Notes under the pieces: model-generated
The model's input: the letters and a program-made list of their open reading frames with translations, nothing else
The model's database searches: none
Told to the model about the DNA's origin: nothing
Shown here: positions 43,207-52,439 of the stretch, piece after piece
How positions within the stretch are numbered: position 1 is the stretch's first letter
How the letters are laid out: the number at the start of each line of letters is the position of its first letter
Origin: Kribbella sp. VKM Ac-2568
GTDB taxonomy: Bacteria > Actinomycetota > Actinomycetes > Propionibacteriales > Kribbellaceae
Direction of reading: 5' to 3'
DNA: 64,000 nucleotides
NCBI RefSeq assembly: GCF_004345365.1
Contig: NZ_SLVF01000006.1
Coordinates: 372,001 to 436,000 of the forward strand
Made by a program: the position numbers and the translations under genes

Positions 43207-44310
43207 ATGCAGACTTTGCCTAAGACAACCATCCGCCGGGTCGAGGCTTTTCTCGTCGACCTCGAGGTGGAGACCGTCCGGACCGACGCCGTGCAGTCGT
43301 TCCTCAAGCAGGAGACGGTCTTCGTCGAGCTGGAGACCACCGACGGCTTCGTCGGCCTCGGCTACTCCTACACGATCGGCACCGGCGGTAAGGCGGTGCT
43401 CGCGATGCTGCGGGACCACCTGCTGCCGCGGCTGGTCGGTGCGGACGCCCGGAACGTCGAGGGGATCTGGTTCGACCTGTTCGCCTCCACCCGGGCGACC
43501 ACGGTCGGCGCGATCACCTCGCTCGCGCTGGCATCCGTCGACACCGCGCTGTGGGACCTCCGCTGCCGCCGCGCCGGTGAGCCCCTGTGGCGGCTGGCCG
43601 GTGGTTTCCGCCGGAACGTGCCGCTGTACGACACCGAGGGCGGGTGGTTGCACCTGACCACCGACCAGCTCGTCGCCGGGGCGCTCGCCTCGCAGAAGGC
43701 CGGCTGGCCCGGCGTGAAGCTGAAGGTCGGCAAGCCCCGCGTGCACGAGGACCTCGAACGACTCAGCGCAGTACGGGATGCGGTGGGGCCGGCGCTCGAC
43801 ATCATGGTGGACGCGAACCAGTCGATGACGTACGCCGAGGCGAAGCGCCGGGCCAGGGCCTTCGAGCCGCTGGACCTGAGCTGGTTCGAGGAGCCGCTCC
43901 CAGCCGACGACCTGACCGGTCACGTCCGGCTCGCGGAGTCCACCTCGATCCCGATCGCGGTCGGCGAGTCGATGTACTCCGTGTCGCAGTTCCGCGAGTA
44001 CCTCGCGGCCGGTGCGGCCGGGATCGTCCAGGTCGACGTGGCCCGGATCGGCGGCATCACCCCGTGGCTGAAGGTGGCGCACCTGGCCGAGACCTTCAAC
44101 CTCGAGGTCTGCCCGCACTTCCTGATGGAGCTGCACGTCAGCCTGACGGCCGCGGTACCGAACGGGCGGTACGTCGAGCACATCCCGCAGTTGCGGGCGA
44201 TCACCACGGCCGAGATGGAGATCGTGGACGGGCACGCCGTCGCGCCGGACGAGCCCGGACTCGGCATCGCCTGGGACCGCGACGCGATCGACAACCGGCG
44301 CGTCTCGTGA
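43207..44310 (+). CDS. Enolase-superfamily dehydratase (mandelate racemase type)
   Basis: 367 aa. Catalytic pattern of the MR subgroup: K-x-K in GWPGVKLKVGKP, metal ligands Asp in IMVDANQS, Glu in WFEEPLPADD and Glu in IAVGESM, then Asp in VDVARIGG and His in VCPHFLMELH (general base pair). Acid-sugar dehydratase such as L-fuconate, L-rhamnonate or D-arabinonate dehydratase is expected; no exact substrate. GTG at 43138, which overlaps the SBP stop by GTGA, is an alternative start. The stop overlaps the permease start. Confidence 0.88.
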   Translation: MQTLPKTTIRRVEAFLVDLEVETVRTDAVQSFLKQETVFVELETTDGFVGLGYSYTIGTGGKAVLAMLRDHLLPRLVGADARNVEGIWFDLFASTRATTVGAITSLALASVDTALWDLRCRRAGEPLWRLAGGFRRNVPLYDTEGGWLHLTTDQLVAGALASQKAGWPGVKLKVGKPRVHEDLERLSAVRDAVGPALDIMVDANQSMTYAEAKRRARAFEPLDLSWFEEPLPADDLTGHVRLAESTSIPIAVGESMYSVSQFREYLAAGAAGIVQVDVARIGGITPWLKVAHLAETFNLEVCPHFLMELHVSLTAAVPNGRYVEHIPQLRAITTAEMEIVDGHAVAPDEPGLGIAWDRDAIDNRRVS

Positions 44311-45401
44311 GCGCACCGGTCTCCGAGACCGCGACCGCGGCGCTGCAGGAACCGGAGACCCCGGTCGAGCCGCCGCGTGGGCGGGGCGGCGGCCGGACCC
44401 CATGGTGGGCGAACCAGCGGATCGGCCTGCTGATCCTGGTGGTCGCCCTCTCCGCGCTGTTCGGCATCCTGCGACCGGCGTTCTTCAACCAGCAGTTGGT
44501 GGTCTTCCCGCTGCTGCGCGACATCGCGATGTTCACGGTGGTCGGCCTGGCGCAGATGAGTGTGCTGTCGATCGGCCACATGAACCTCGCGGTCGGCCGG
44601 ATGGCCGCGTTCTCGATGATGATCACCGGCATCTCCTACGACCTGTGGCACTTCAGCCTGTACGCCGGGTTGCTGGTCGGGCTGGTCGCCGGGACCGCGA
44701 TCGGCGCCCTCGCGGGCTGGGTGATCGCGCGCACCGGGGTGAACTCGTTCGTCGTCACGCTGGCGCTGGACTTCCTGCTGCTCGGGTTGATCCCGCTCGT
44801 CTACACCGTCCTGACGGACAACGCCGCCTTCGTCACCAAGCCGCCGGGGATGCGGGAACTGCGCAACTACTCGCTCGCGGACGTGTGCATCGGCAACGTC
44901 TGCGGGTCTCCGGCGGTGCCGCAACTGGCGATGTTCGCGGTGATCGCGATGGTCGTGGTCGGCTGGATCTACAGCCGCTCCAAGCTCGGCCGTGAACTCC
45001 TGATGACAGGTACGTCGGTCAAGGCCGCCGAGCTGTCGGGGATCCCGACCGCCCGCCGAGTGATCACCGCGCACGCGATGTCCGGCTGCCTGGCCGCGCT
45101 GGCCGGGTTCATGCTGGCCGTCAGCACCGGGTCGATCAAGGCGACGATCGGTGAGGAGTTCATGCTGCCGTCATTCCTCGGCCCGATCCTTGGTGGCACG
45201 CTCCTGGCCGGCGGTTTCGTCTCGGTCTGGGGCACGCTGCTCGGGACCGCGCTCACCTCGGTGATCCGCAAGGGTCTCGACCTGCTCGGCGTCGGTCTGG
45301 AGAGCCTGAACATCTACCTGGGCCTGATCCTGCTCGTTGCCCTGTCGACCGACCGGTTCCGGACAGTGCTCTCCGACCGGCAGGGGGTGAGAGAACGATG
45401 A
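44307..45401 (+). CDS. Sugar ABC transporter permease (RbsC-like) 1
   Basis: 364 aa with a Pro/Gly-rich N-terminal extension and 8-10 helices. ALFGILRPAFFNQQLVVFPL, LSIGHMNLAVGRMAAFSMMI and VIARTGVNSFVVTLALDFLL are BPD_transp_2 features. GTG 44307 overlaps the dehydratase stop by GTGA. The next permease is its paralogue, so the pore is probably a heterodimer. Confidence 0.9.
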   Translation: MSAPVSETATAALQEPETPVEPPRGRGGGRTPWWANQRIGLLILVVALSALFGILRPAFFNQQLVVFPLLRDIAMFTVVGLAQMSVLSIGHMNLAVGRMAAFSMMITGISYDLWHFSLYAGLLVGLVAGTAIGALAGWVIARTGVNSFVVTLALDFLLLGLIPLVYTVLTDNAAFVTKPPGMRELRNYSLADVCIGNVCGSPAVPQLAMFAVIAMVVVGWIYSRSKLGRELLMTGTSVKAAELSGIPTARRVITAHAMSGCLAALAGFMLAVSTGSIKATIGEEFMLPSFLGPILGGTLLAGGFVSVWGTLLGTALTSVIRKGLDLLGVGLESLNIYLGLILLVALSTDRFRTVLSDRQGVRER

Positions 45402-46405
45402 AGCGGTTCGCGCTGAGGTTCGCCCGGACCACCGAGATGACGCTGCTGGTCATCTGCTTGGTGTTCTTCATCGGTCTGGTGATCGCCTCGAACGGCGATC
45501 TGCTCGAGCCGAATTCCTTGCGAGTGCTCCTTCAGTTCCTTGCCGTGCCAGTACTGATCGGCTTGGCTCAGATGGTGGTTCTAGCCGTGGGTCAACTCAA
45601 CCTCGCCGTCGGTGCCGTCGGCGGATTCGCCGCGTGCGCGATGGGCGTGCTGATGGCCGACCACGGCGTGCCGGTGCCGCTGGCGCTGTTGATCGGCTTC
45701 CTGCTCGCGTCCGTCGCCGGCCTGCTGAACGGTCTGCTCGTCGTGCTGACCAGGATCAACGGCTTCATCGTCACCCTCGCGACGATGACCGTCCTGCTCG
45801 GCGTGCAGTACCGCTTGGTCGGGACGCGGACGGTCGACGCCTACCCGCAGAGCCTGAAGAGCTTTGGCTCGTACGCCGTGTTCGGCGTGCTGCCGCTGAT
45901 CTTCCTGGTGGCGCTGGCGGTCGCCGCGCTGCTCGCGGTGATGCTTCGCCGGACCGTGCCGGGTCGGCAACTACTCGCCTCGGGTGGGAACCCCATCGCC
46001 GCCAGGCTTTCCGGGATCTCCAACGACCGGTCGGTGATCATCGCGCACACGCTGTCCGGCGCGATCCTCGGTGTCGCGGCGATCCTGACCGTCGCGTCGT
46101 CGCCCGGCGTCAACAAGAGCATCGGTGGGGACTGGCTGCTGCCGAGCTTCGCCGCCCCGATCATCGGCGGGGCCCTGCTGACCGGTGGTTCCGCGGTGGT
46201 GCTCGGGACCGTGCTGGCCGCCTTCATCGTCCGCTTCGTCGACACGGCCCGGGCCGAGTTCTCGCTCGAGCCGAGCTGGGTGAACTTCGTCGTCGGCACC
46301 GTGGTGCTCGGCTCGGTCGTGCTCGGCCAGGTCCGCAGCCGCCGGCAGGAGCGCCGTACCGTCGTGAAGGCGCCGGACGTGGCCGTGGCCGGAGGTGTGT
46401 CATGA
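45398..46405 (+). CDS. Sugar ABC transporter permease (RbsC-like) 2
   Basis: 335 aa. AVGQLNLAVGAVGGFAACAM, VVLTRINGFIVTLATMTVLL and NPIAARLSGISNDRSVIIAH follow the RbsC pattern. ATGA overlap with the preceding and following genes. Works with permease 1 and the double ATPase. Confidence 0.9.
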   Translation: MKRFALRFARTTEMTLLVICLVFFIGLVIASNGDLLEPNSLRVLLQFLAVPVLIGLAQMVVLAVGQLNLAVGAVGGFAACAMGVLMADHGVPVPLALLIGFLLASVAGLLNGLLVVLTRINGFIVTLATMTVLLGVQYRLVGTRTVDAYPQSLKSFGSYAVFGVLPLIFLVALAVAALLAVMLRRTVPGRQLLASGGNPIAARLSGISNDRSVIIAHTLSGAILGVAAILTVASSPGVNKSIGGDWLLPSFAAPIIGGALLTGGSAVVLGTVLAAFIVRFVDTARAEFSLEPSWVNFVVGTVVLGSVVLGQVRSRRQERRTVVKAPDVAVAGGVS

Positions 46406-47937
46406 CGCTGTTCGAGGCGGAGCAGATCGACAAGCTGTTCCCCGGAGTCCGGGCGCTGGACGGCGTGACGCTGAGACTGGAAGCCGGGTCGGTGCACGCG
46501 CTCCTCGGTGAGAACGGCGCCGGCAAGTCCACGCTGATCAAGGTGATCACTGGTCTCTACAAGCCGGACGGCGGGCGGTTGCTGCTGGACGGCCAGGAGG
46601 TCCAGTTCGGGTCGCCGCACGAGTCGGCGTCCGCGGGTATCGGTGTGGTGCACCAGGAGCGCAACCTGATCCCGGGGTTCACCGTCGGCGAGAACATCCT
46701 GCTGCAGAAGCTCCCGACCTCGCGCGGGCTGGTGGACCGCGGAAGGATCCGCTCCGAGGCAGCCCGCTGGCTCGGAGAGCTCGACCTGGACATCGATCCG
46801 GACAAGCCGGTCACGGAGTTGTCGGTGGCACAAGCCCAACTGGTCGAGATCGCGAAGGCGCTGTCGGTGGAGAGCCGGGTGCTGCTGCTCGACGAGCCGA
46901 CGGCCTCCATCACGCCGAACGAGGCCGAGCGGCTCTTCCGGGTCGTGGACAAGCTCAAGAACGACGGCCGCTCGGTGCTGTTCGTGAGCCACAAGCTCGA
47001 AGAGGTCTTCCAGATCTGCGACACCGTCACGGTGCTGCGGGACGGCGCGTCGGTGCTCGAGTCGGGGGCGCTGTCCGACCTCACCCGCGACCAGGTGGTC
47101 GACCTGATGGTCGGCCGGGTCCACGAGGCCCTCACGCTGCCGCGTCGAACGGTGGCTGCTGACGCTGAGCCGCTGCTTGAGCTGACCGGGGTCGGTACTG
47201 CGACCGGTCATACCGACGTGGATCTCAAGGTCAGGCCGGGGGAGATCGTCGGGCTCTACGGGCTCGTCGGCGCCGGGCGGAGCGAGTTGGCCAAGGCGTT
47301 GCTCGGGCTCGACCGGATCACCGCGGGCGAGGTCCGGGTCCGCGGTCAGGTGGTCCGGATCAAGAACGTCCGGGACGCGCTGAAGACGTACAAGATCGGC
47401 TACGTGACCGAGAACCGCAAGGAAGAGGGCGTCTTCCTCGAGCAGTCGGTCGCCCGCAACATCGCGGTGACCGTGTGGGACCGGCTGCGTAAGGCCCTCG
47501 GGCACGTGCCGTTCCTGCGCTATGTGCCGAAGAAGGCGGAGACCGCGATCGTCGCCGACTATGTCGAGCAGCTCGGCATCCGGATCGCCTCTCCTGAACA
47601 GCTGGCCGGGACGTTGTCGGGCGGCAATCAGCAGAAGGTGTCGCTGGCGAAGTGGCTGGCGGCGAAGACCGAGATCCTGATCATCGACGAACCGACGGTC
47701 GGGATCGACGTGCGGACCAAGGATGCCTTCCACACGTTGATCTGGGACCTGGCGGCGAACGGGCTGGCGATCCTGCTGATCACCTCGGACCTGCCCGAGA
47801 TGATCACGCTGGCCGACCGGGTGGTGGTGATGCGGGACCACCGCGTCCGCGGCGAGGTCGCGAACGACCACGACTACGACACGATGAGCCAGCAGGTGAT
47901 CCGGCTGATCCACGCGGAAAGGACTACAGCGGCATGA
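46402..47937 (+). CDS. Sugar ABC transporter double ATPase (RbsA/XylG-like)
   Basis: 511 aa, two fused nucleotide-binding domains. First: GENGAGKST (Walker A), LSVAQAQLVEIAKALS (degenerate signature) and LLLDEPTASIT. Second: degenerate Walker A GLVGAGRSELA, GTLSGGNQQKVSLAKWL signature and ILIIDEPTVGIDV. The asymmetry is normal for RbsA-type proteins. Overlaps both neighbours by ATGA. Confidence 0.93.
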   Translation: MTLFEAEQIDKLFPGVRALDGVTLRLEAGSVHALLGENGAGKSTLIKVITGLYKPDGGRLLLDGQEVQFGSPHESASAGIGVVHQERNLIPGFTVGENILLQKLPTSRGLVDRGRIRSEAARWLGELDLDIDPDKPVTELSVAQAQLVEIAKALSVESRVLLLDEPTASITPNEAERLFRVVDKLKNDGRSVLFVSHKLEEVFQICDTVTVLRDGASVLESGALSDLTRDQVVDLMVGRVHEALTLPRRTVAADAEPLLELTGVGTATGHTDVDLKVRPGEIVGLYGLVGAGRSELAKALLGLDRITAGEVRVRGQVVRIKNVRDALKTYKIGYVTENRKEEGVFLEQSVARNIAVTVWDRLRKALGHVPFLRYVPKKAETAIVADYVEQLGIRIASPEQLAGTLSGGNQQKVSLAKWLAAKTEILIIDEPTVGIDVRTKDAFHTLIWDLAANGLAILLITSDLPEMITLADRVVVMRDHRVRGEVANDHDYDTMSQQVIRLIHAERTTAA

Positions 47938-48779
47938 GCGGGCGGGTTGATGCGCATCACCACATCTGGGACCTGAGCGTCCGGGAGCAGAGCTGGATGG
48001 TCGGGCCGGCGATGGATCCGCTGCGGCGGAACTTCTCGATCGACGACCTCGCCCCGCTGGCGGCCGCGACGGACGTCACCGCCACCGTGATGGTGCAGAC
48101 CGTCGGGGTGCCCGAGGAGACACCGGAGTTTCTGGCCGTTGCCGCTGACAACGAACTGGTCGCGGGCGTGGTCGGCTGGGCGGACCTCACGGCTGATGAC
48201 GTCGCGGATGCCCTGGCCCGCTTGAAGGAGCGAGCCGACGGCCAATGGCTGAAGGGGATCCGGCATCAGGTGCACGACGAGGAGGACCCGCGCTGGTTGT
48301 GCCGCTCCGACGTACGGGCTGGGCTTGCCGCGGTGGCTGAGGCCGGGCTGGTGTACGACCTGCTGACGAAGACGCCGCACCTGCCGGCCGCGGTGGAGAC
48401 GGTGCGGGCGCTGCCGGAGTTGTCGTTCGTGGTCGACCACATCTCCAAGCCGGTGGTCGGCGAGAGTCTGGAGCCGTGGGCAACGGAACTCCGCTCGCTC
48501 GCCGCGCTGCCTAACGTGAGCTGCAAGCTGTCGGGCATGGTGACCGAGGCGTCGTGGACCGACTGGAAGGTGTCGGACCTCCAGCCGTACGCGGATGTTG
48601 TGCTGGACGCGTTCGGCCCCGATCGGGTGATGTTCGGCTCGGACTGGCCCGTCTGCCTGCTAGCCGCTACTTACAGCGAGGTCATGCAGGCGGCCGTCGA
48701 CCTGACCTCAGGTCTCACCAGTACCGAACGCGACGCCGCCTTCGGTGACACCGCCCGCCGCGTCTACGACCTGACCTGA
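47934..48779 (+). CDS. Amidohydrolase family protein, L-fuconolactonase-like
   Basis: 281 aa TIM-barrel protein. VDAHHHIWDLS (HxH), WLKGIRHQVHDEEDP, ELSFVVDHISKP and VMFGSDWPVCLL (Asp) are the pattern of the COG3618 family, which includes L-fuconolactonase and L-rhamnono-gamma-lactonase. It would open the sugar-acid lactone before the dehydratase step. Last gene of the run; coupled by ATGA to the ATPase. Its stop touches the convergent gene's stop (TGATCA). Confidence 0.9.
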   Translation: MSGRVDAHHHIWDLSVREQSWMVGPAMDPLRRNFSIDDLAPLAAATDVTATVMVQTVGVPEETPEFLAVAADNELVAGVVGWADLTADDVADALARLKERADGQWLKGIRHQVHDEEDPRWLCRSDVRAGLAAVAEAGLVYDLLTKTPHLPAAVETVRALPELSFVVDHISKPVVGESLEPWATELRSLAALPNVSCKLSGMVTEASWTDWKVSDLQPYADVVLDAFGPDRVMFGSDWPVCLLAATYSEVMQAAVDLTSGLTSTERDAAFGDTARRVYDLT

Positions 48780-49613
48780 TCACGGGAGGCGGATGAAGTC
48801 CCGGGTGGCCGTGGCGGTGATCGCGGCGAGGGCCGAGGCGTCCTGAGGGCGGCCGCCGGCGACGATCTCGAACAAGGTGTGCTGGGCGTCGTTGATGGAG
48901 ACGAGCCGGTCGACGACCAGCCGCGGACCGCGGGTGGGATCCGTGTAGGTGTAGGTGAAGGTCGTGTGGTGGAAGACCATTCCGGTGAAGTTCGGGTTGG
49001 TCGCCTTGGTGGTGCCGTCCACGCGGGAGATGAGCCTGAAGTCGGCCGACGCGGTGCTGGCCAGGGTGAGTTTGCGGTCGGTCAGCATCTTCACCGGGAG
49101 GTCCGAGGCATTGGCGTTCACCCGGAGGTTCCAGAGCTTGTTCGGGCTGCTGAACCGCACCTCGAAGGTGGACAGCTTGACCATCGACCAGGTCTTCGGC
49201 GCCAGGATGATGACGCCGACCTCGGTGGCCGGATCTCCCCAGCCCCGATGCGTGTACTGCACCTGAGCCGGGGTCAGCGCCGGTACCGCGGGCGTCGGAT
49301 GGGCACTCGGCTTGGAGCTGGGCCCGGTACTCGGCTCAGCGCCGGGGTTGGCGCTGGGCTCACCGCTCGGCTGAGCGCTCGGCCCACCGCTCGGCTGAGC
49401 GCCTGGCTCAGTGCTGGCGTTACCGCCCGGCTCAGTCCCCGAGCCGGGGCTGGGCTCCGCGCTGGGGTTGGTGCCGGCGCCGGCGTTCGGGCCGGCCCCC
49501 GCGTGCTCGTTCGCGTCGGTTGAGTGTGAGCCGATCGCGAAACCGGCGGTGACACCGCCGGCGAGGACGACGGCGGCGACTGCGCTGAGCGCGGCAGTAC
49601 GAGTGAGCTTCAT
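48780..49613 (-). CDS. Secreted Pro/Ser/Gly-rich linker protein
   Basis: 277 aa. Signal-like N-terminus (ALSAVAAVVLAGGVTAGFAI) with no lipobox, then residues ~38-110 are a repetitive low-complexity linker of PSAEPS/QPSGGPS units. The C-terminal ~160 residues form a globular domain (VGVIILAPKTWSMVKLSTFE, HHTTFTYTYTDPTRGPRLVV). The domain is unrecognised. It probably sits at the cell surface with the linker spanning the wall. The linker DNA is itself repetitive. Confidence 0.75.
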   Translation of the reverse strand: MKLTRTAALSAVAAVVLAGGVTAGFAIGSHSTDANEHAGAGPNAGAGTNPSAEPSPGSGTEPGGNASTEPGAQPSGGPSAQPSGEPSANPGAEPSTGPSSKPSAHPTPAVPALTPAQVQYTHRGWGDPATEVGVIILAPKTWSMVKLSTFEVRFSSPNKLWNLRVNANASDLPVKMLTDRKLTLASTASADFRLISRVDGTTKATNPNFTGMVFHHTTFTYTYTDPTRGPRLVVDRLVSINDAQHTLFEIVAGGRPQDASALAAITATATRDFIRLP

Positions 49614-49683
49614 CCGGCTTCCCTCAGGTCCTGACGGTCCTCTGACCGCACCCCTTCGACGCCTTCGCCGGGTCAGAAGTTCA

Positions 49684-50724
49684 CTAGGTCGCGAACTCCA
49701 CTCTGACCCCGAGCAGGCGCACCGGCCGGCGGAGCTCGAACTTCTCCAGCAGCACCAGCGCTGCCGCCGCGATCACCTCGGGATCCTGGGTGATCTCCGG
49801 CAGTTTGCGGCTTTTGATCGGGGTGAAGAACGAGGTGAACCGCACCTTGACGGCGATCCGCTGGATGCTGCGGCCGTCCGCGACCACCTCCCGCGTCACC
49901 GTCTCGGCGATCCGGCGCAACTCCCGCTCGATCTCCGCCCGCTCCACGAGGTCGGTGGCGAACGTCTCCTCGTGGCTTCGCGACACCGGCTCACGCGGTA
50001 CGTCGGTCACCTCGGTGTCGCCGAGTCCTCGTCCGAGCGCGAGGTACCAGGTGCCCATCTTCGGACCGAAGCGTTTCTTCAGTACGTCGAGGTCGGCGGC
50101 CGCGAGGTCTGCGACGGTGAACAGCCCGAGTTCGTTGAGGTTCTGCGACATCCGGCTGCCGATACCCCAGAGGTCGCGGACCGGACGGTGGTGCATCACG
50201 TCGGCCCAGTTCGCGACGGTCAGCCGGTAGATCCCCTCGCCGGACCCGCTGTCGCGTTTCCCGAACCCGGTGGCCAGTTTGGCCCGCACCTTGTTGTCGC
50301 CGATCCCGATCGAGCAGGACAGCCCGGTCCGCTCCAGCACAGCCCGGCGCAGCTCTTGGGCCAACGCCTCCGGGTCGTCGGTCGAGGCGCCGACGAAGCA
50401 CTCGTCCCAGCCCCATACCTCGACGATCACCGGGAACTCGCGCAGCGTGTCCATCACCTCCGCGGAGGCCGCGTCGTACGCCGCCGGGTCGGTCGGCAGG
50501 AAGAGGGCGTCCGGGCAGCGTTTCGCGGCCGCCCGGAGCGGCATCCCCGAGTGCACGCCGAACTCGCGGGCCTCGTACGACGCGGTGGCAACCACCTGGC
50601 GGGCCTGGGTCGGGTCGCCCGAGCCACCTACCACCACCGGCAGTCCCCGGAGTTCGGGATGACGCCGGATCTCGACCGCGGCGATGAACTGGTCCATGTC
50701 GACGTGCAGGATCCACCAGCTCAT
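49684..50724 (-). CDS. dinB: DinB2-type Y-family DNA polymerase
   Basis: 346 aa. Palm motif HVDMDQFIAAVE supplies the first metal Asp (Asp9); EVWGWDECFVGA supplies the DE pair; TGLSCSIGIGDNKVRAKLAT is the finger/palm conserved Lys-Arg region. The WGWDE form and the absence of a C-terminal clamp-binding peptide (ends RLLGVRVEFAT) match mycobacterial DinB2 rather than DinB1. The steric-gate position, after Phe13, is Ile14; aromatic residues are usual in DinB1. Error-prone translesion or ribonucleotide-tolerant synthesis is expected from that class. The start codon overlaps a CsoR-like palindrome. Confidence 0.88.
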   Translation of the reverse strand: MSWWILHVDMDQFIAAVEIRRHPELRGLPVVVGGSGDPTQARQVVATASYEAREFGVHSGMPLRAAAKRCPDALFLPTDPAAYDAASAEVMDTLREFPVIVEVWGWDECFVGASTDDPEALAQELRRAVLERTGLSCSIGIGDNKVRAKLATGFGKRDSGSGEGIYRLTVANWADVMHHRPVRDLWGIGSRMSQNLNELGLFTVADLAAADLDVLKKRFGPKMGTWYLALGRGLGDTEVTDVPREPVSRSHEETFATDLVERAEIERELRRIAETVTREVVADGRSIQRIAVKVRFTSFFTPIKSRKLPEITQDPEVIAAAALVLLEKFELRRPVRLLGVRVEFAT

Positions 50725-50737
50725 ACCCCAGGGGTAT
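50723..50737. promoter_or_regulatory. CsoR-like palindrome at the polymerase start
   Basis: ATACCCCAGGGGTAT is a perfect 7+1+7 palindrome covering the start codon of the polymerase gene. TACCC...GGGTA is the arrangement used by CsoR/RicR copper repressors. The resemblance is by pattern only; the spacer (3 nt between TACCC and GGGTA) is shorter than in RicR sites. Confidence 0.5.
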
Positions 50738-50810
50738 CACAGACGGCAGAACAGGTCTTGGACCTCGGGGCGCGACCGAAGGAGGCTTGAAACGACGAAA
50801 GGAACTGAGC

Positions 50811-51680
50811 ATGAAGGTATTTCTGACCGGCGGTTCCGGCTACATCGGCCGGGCCACGATCGAGTCATTGCGCAGGCACGGCCACGAGGTGACCGCGCTC
50901 GCCCGCAGCGACCGGGCGGTCGAAACGGTCACTGCGCTGGGCGCGAAGGCCGTCGTCGGCGACCTGACCGACCTCGATGTACTGCGGGCAGGCGCGTCCG
51001 CGGCGGACGGCGTGATCCACCTGGGCGCCGTGAACAGCCCGGAGGCGGCGACGATCGACCTGGCCGCGGCCGAGGCGATGCTCGACGGTCTCGGTGGTCG
51101 CGGACCGTACGTGCACACCGGTGGTGTCTGGGTTTACGGCGACACCGACGGGTTGATCGACGAAGGCGCGCCGACAAATCCACCGGCGATCACCGCCTGG
51201 CGACTCGACAACGAGGCCCGGGTGCTCGCCTCGGCAGCGTCCGGTTCGCGTCCGGTCGTGGTGATGCCCGGACTCGTCTACGGGCGCTCGAACGGCCTGA
51301 TCGAGGCGTTCTTCGTGGAGCCGGCGCGCACGGAGGGCGCGGTACGGGTGATCGGGGACGGGGCCAATCACACGACGCTGGTACACGTGGACGACATCGC
51401 GGATCTCTACGTGCTCGCGCTGGAGGCGCCGGCGGGTGCGGTGTATCTCGGAGTCGCGCAGAACTTGCGGTTCGCGGAGCTAGCCCCGGCGCTGGCGCAG
51501 GCTGCTGGTCACGCGGGCAAGATCGAGCAGATCAGCCTGGAGCAGGCGCTCGAGCAGCTGGGCCCGATCGCGGAGGCATACGCACTCGACCAGCAGATGC
51601 GCAGCGACCGGGCCCGCCGAGAACTCGGCTGGAACCCCGCCCACCTGGACGCCGCATCCGACCTTGCCGCGGGGCGCTAG
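50811..51680 (+). CDS. NAD-dependent epimerase/dehydratase (extended SDR)
   Basis: 289 aa. VFLTGGSGYIGRATIESLRR is the GxxGxxG NAD(P) motif; the usual catalytic Y-x-x-x-K is not clear, as the region reads VWVYGDTDGLIDEGAPTNPP, so it may be an atypical or NmrA-like member. C-terminal AAGHAGKIEQISLEQALEQL is the substrate-domain helix. ATG 50811 follows AAAGGA. Divergent from the polymerase gene, 86 bp apart, with the palindrome between them. Substrate unknown. Confidence 0.85.
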   Translation: MKVFLTGGSGYIGRATIESLRRHGHEVTALARSDRAVETVTALGAKAVVGDLTDLDVLRAGASAADGVIHLGAVNSPEAATIDLAAAEAMLDGLGGRGPYVHTGGVWVYGDTDGLIDEGAPTNPPAITAWRLDNEARVLASAASGSRPVVVMPGLVYGRSNGLIEAFFVEPARTEGAVRVIGDGANHTTLVHVDDIADLYVLALEAPAGAVYLGVAQNLRFAELAPALAQAAGHAGKIEQISLEQALEQLGPIAEAYALDQQMRSDRARRELGWNPAHLDAASDLAAGR

Positions 51681-51783
51681 GCGCCAGCTCGCGGCTCCTC
51701 CGTCGCCGCGTCGGACGGATCTGCGTCCCCTCCTCGCGCCTGCGGGGCTGGACAAGAGACTGCGCTGGCTGGGGCGGCGAGCG

Positions 51784-52260
51784 TCAGAGGGGCTTGCGCA
51801 TTTGTTGTGAGGTGACGACGTAGCCGAGGGAGTCGTACAGCGCGATCGCTGTGGTGTTGTTGCCGAAGACGTTCAGCTCGAGGTGCTCGAAGCCGCGGCG
51901 GCGGCACTCCTCCTCGCCGGCCAGCATGATCGAGCGGCCGTAACCCTTACCGCGCTGGTCCTCGTCCACCTCGATGCCGTAGATGAACGGGTTCTTCTTC
52001 TGGGTGCTGATCCACAGGTTGCCGACCGGTTCGCCGTGGTGGCACGCCATCCAGATCAGGTGGTGCTCGGTGTCCCGCCCGTCGGGGAGCAGCTTGGCGG
52101 TCTCCTGGCGGGCGACCTCGAGAGCGGTGGCGGGGTCGAGTCCGCGGGACGGGCCGATCCCGGCGGCGAACGATGCGGCGGCCCGCTCGCTCCAGGCGAC
52201 GAACTCGTCCTCGGTCAGCGGGCGGAGGGTGACAGGCGGCGGTGCCTTCGGGCTGCTCAC
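51784..52260 (-). CDS. GNAT N-acetyltransferase
   Basis: 158 aa. The acetyl-CoA loop DQRGKGYGRSIMLAGEEECR and the following LNVFGNNTTAIALYDSLGY are decisive. Similar to RimI/YjaB-type enzymes. GTG at 52260 is chosen; upstream codons lack coding bias. It is the third GNAT-type protein here. Acceptor unknown. Confidence 0.85.
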   Translation of the reverse strand: MSSPKAPPPVTLRPLTEDEFVAWSERAAASFAAGIGPSRGLDPATALEVARQETAKLLPDGRDTEHHLIWMACHHGEPVGNLWISTQKKNPFIYGIEVDEDQRGKGYGRSIMLAGEEECRRRGFEHLELNVFGNNTTAIALYDSLGYVVTSQQMRKPL

Positions 52261-52439
52261 CCGTAGGAAGATACCGCCGCGGGCGACTCGGTGGCACCCG
52301 GCCCAAGGACGGCGCTGCGGTGGTCTCAGCGCGAGATAGTTGCCGCTGGCCACTGTCTGACGCGGGACCGCCGCCACGTCCGGGAGTCGCCCGGCGATTC
52401 CAGGAGGAGCCAGCGTTTGCCAGGGAGAGGAAGGGGCGC

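Noticed and set aside
46000-47900. Long minus-strand open frames under the ABC transporter genes
   Set aside because: They are antisense to well-supported genes and rich in Arg/Pro/His, as expected for GC-rich shadow frames.
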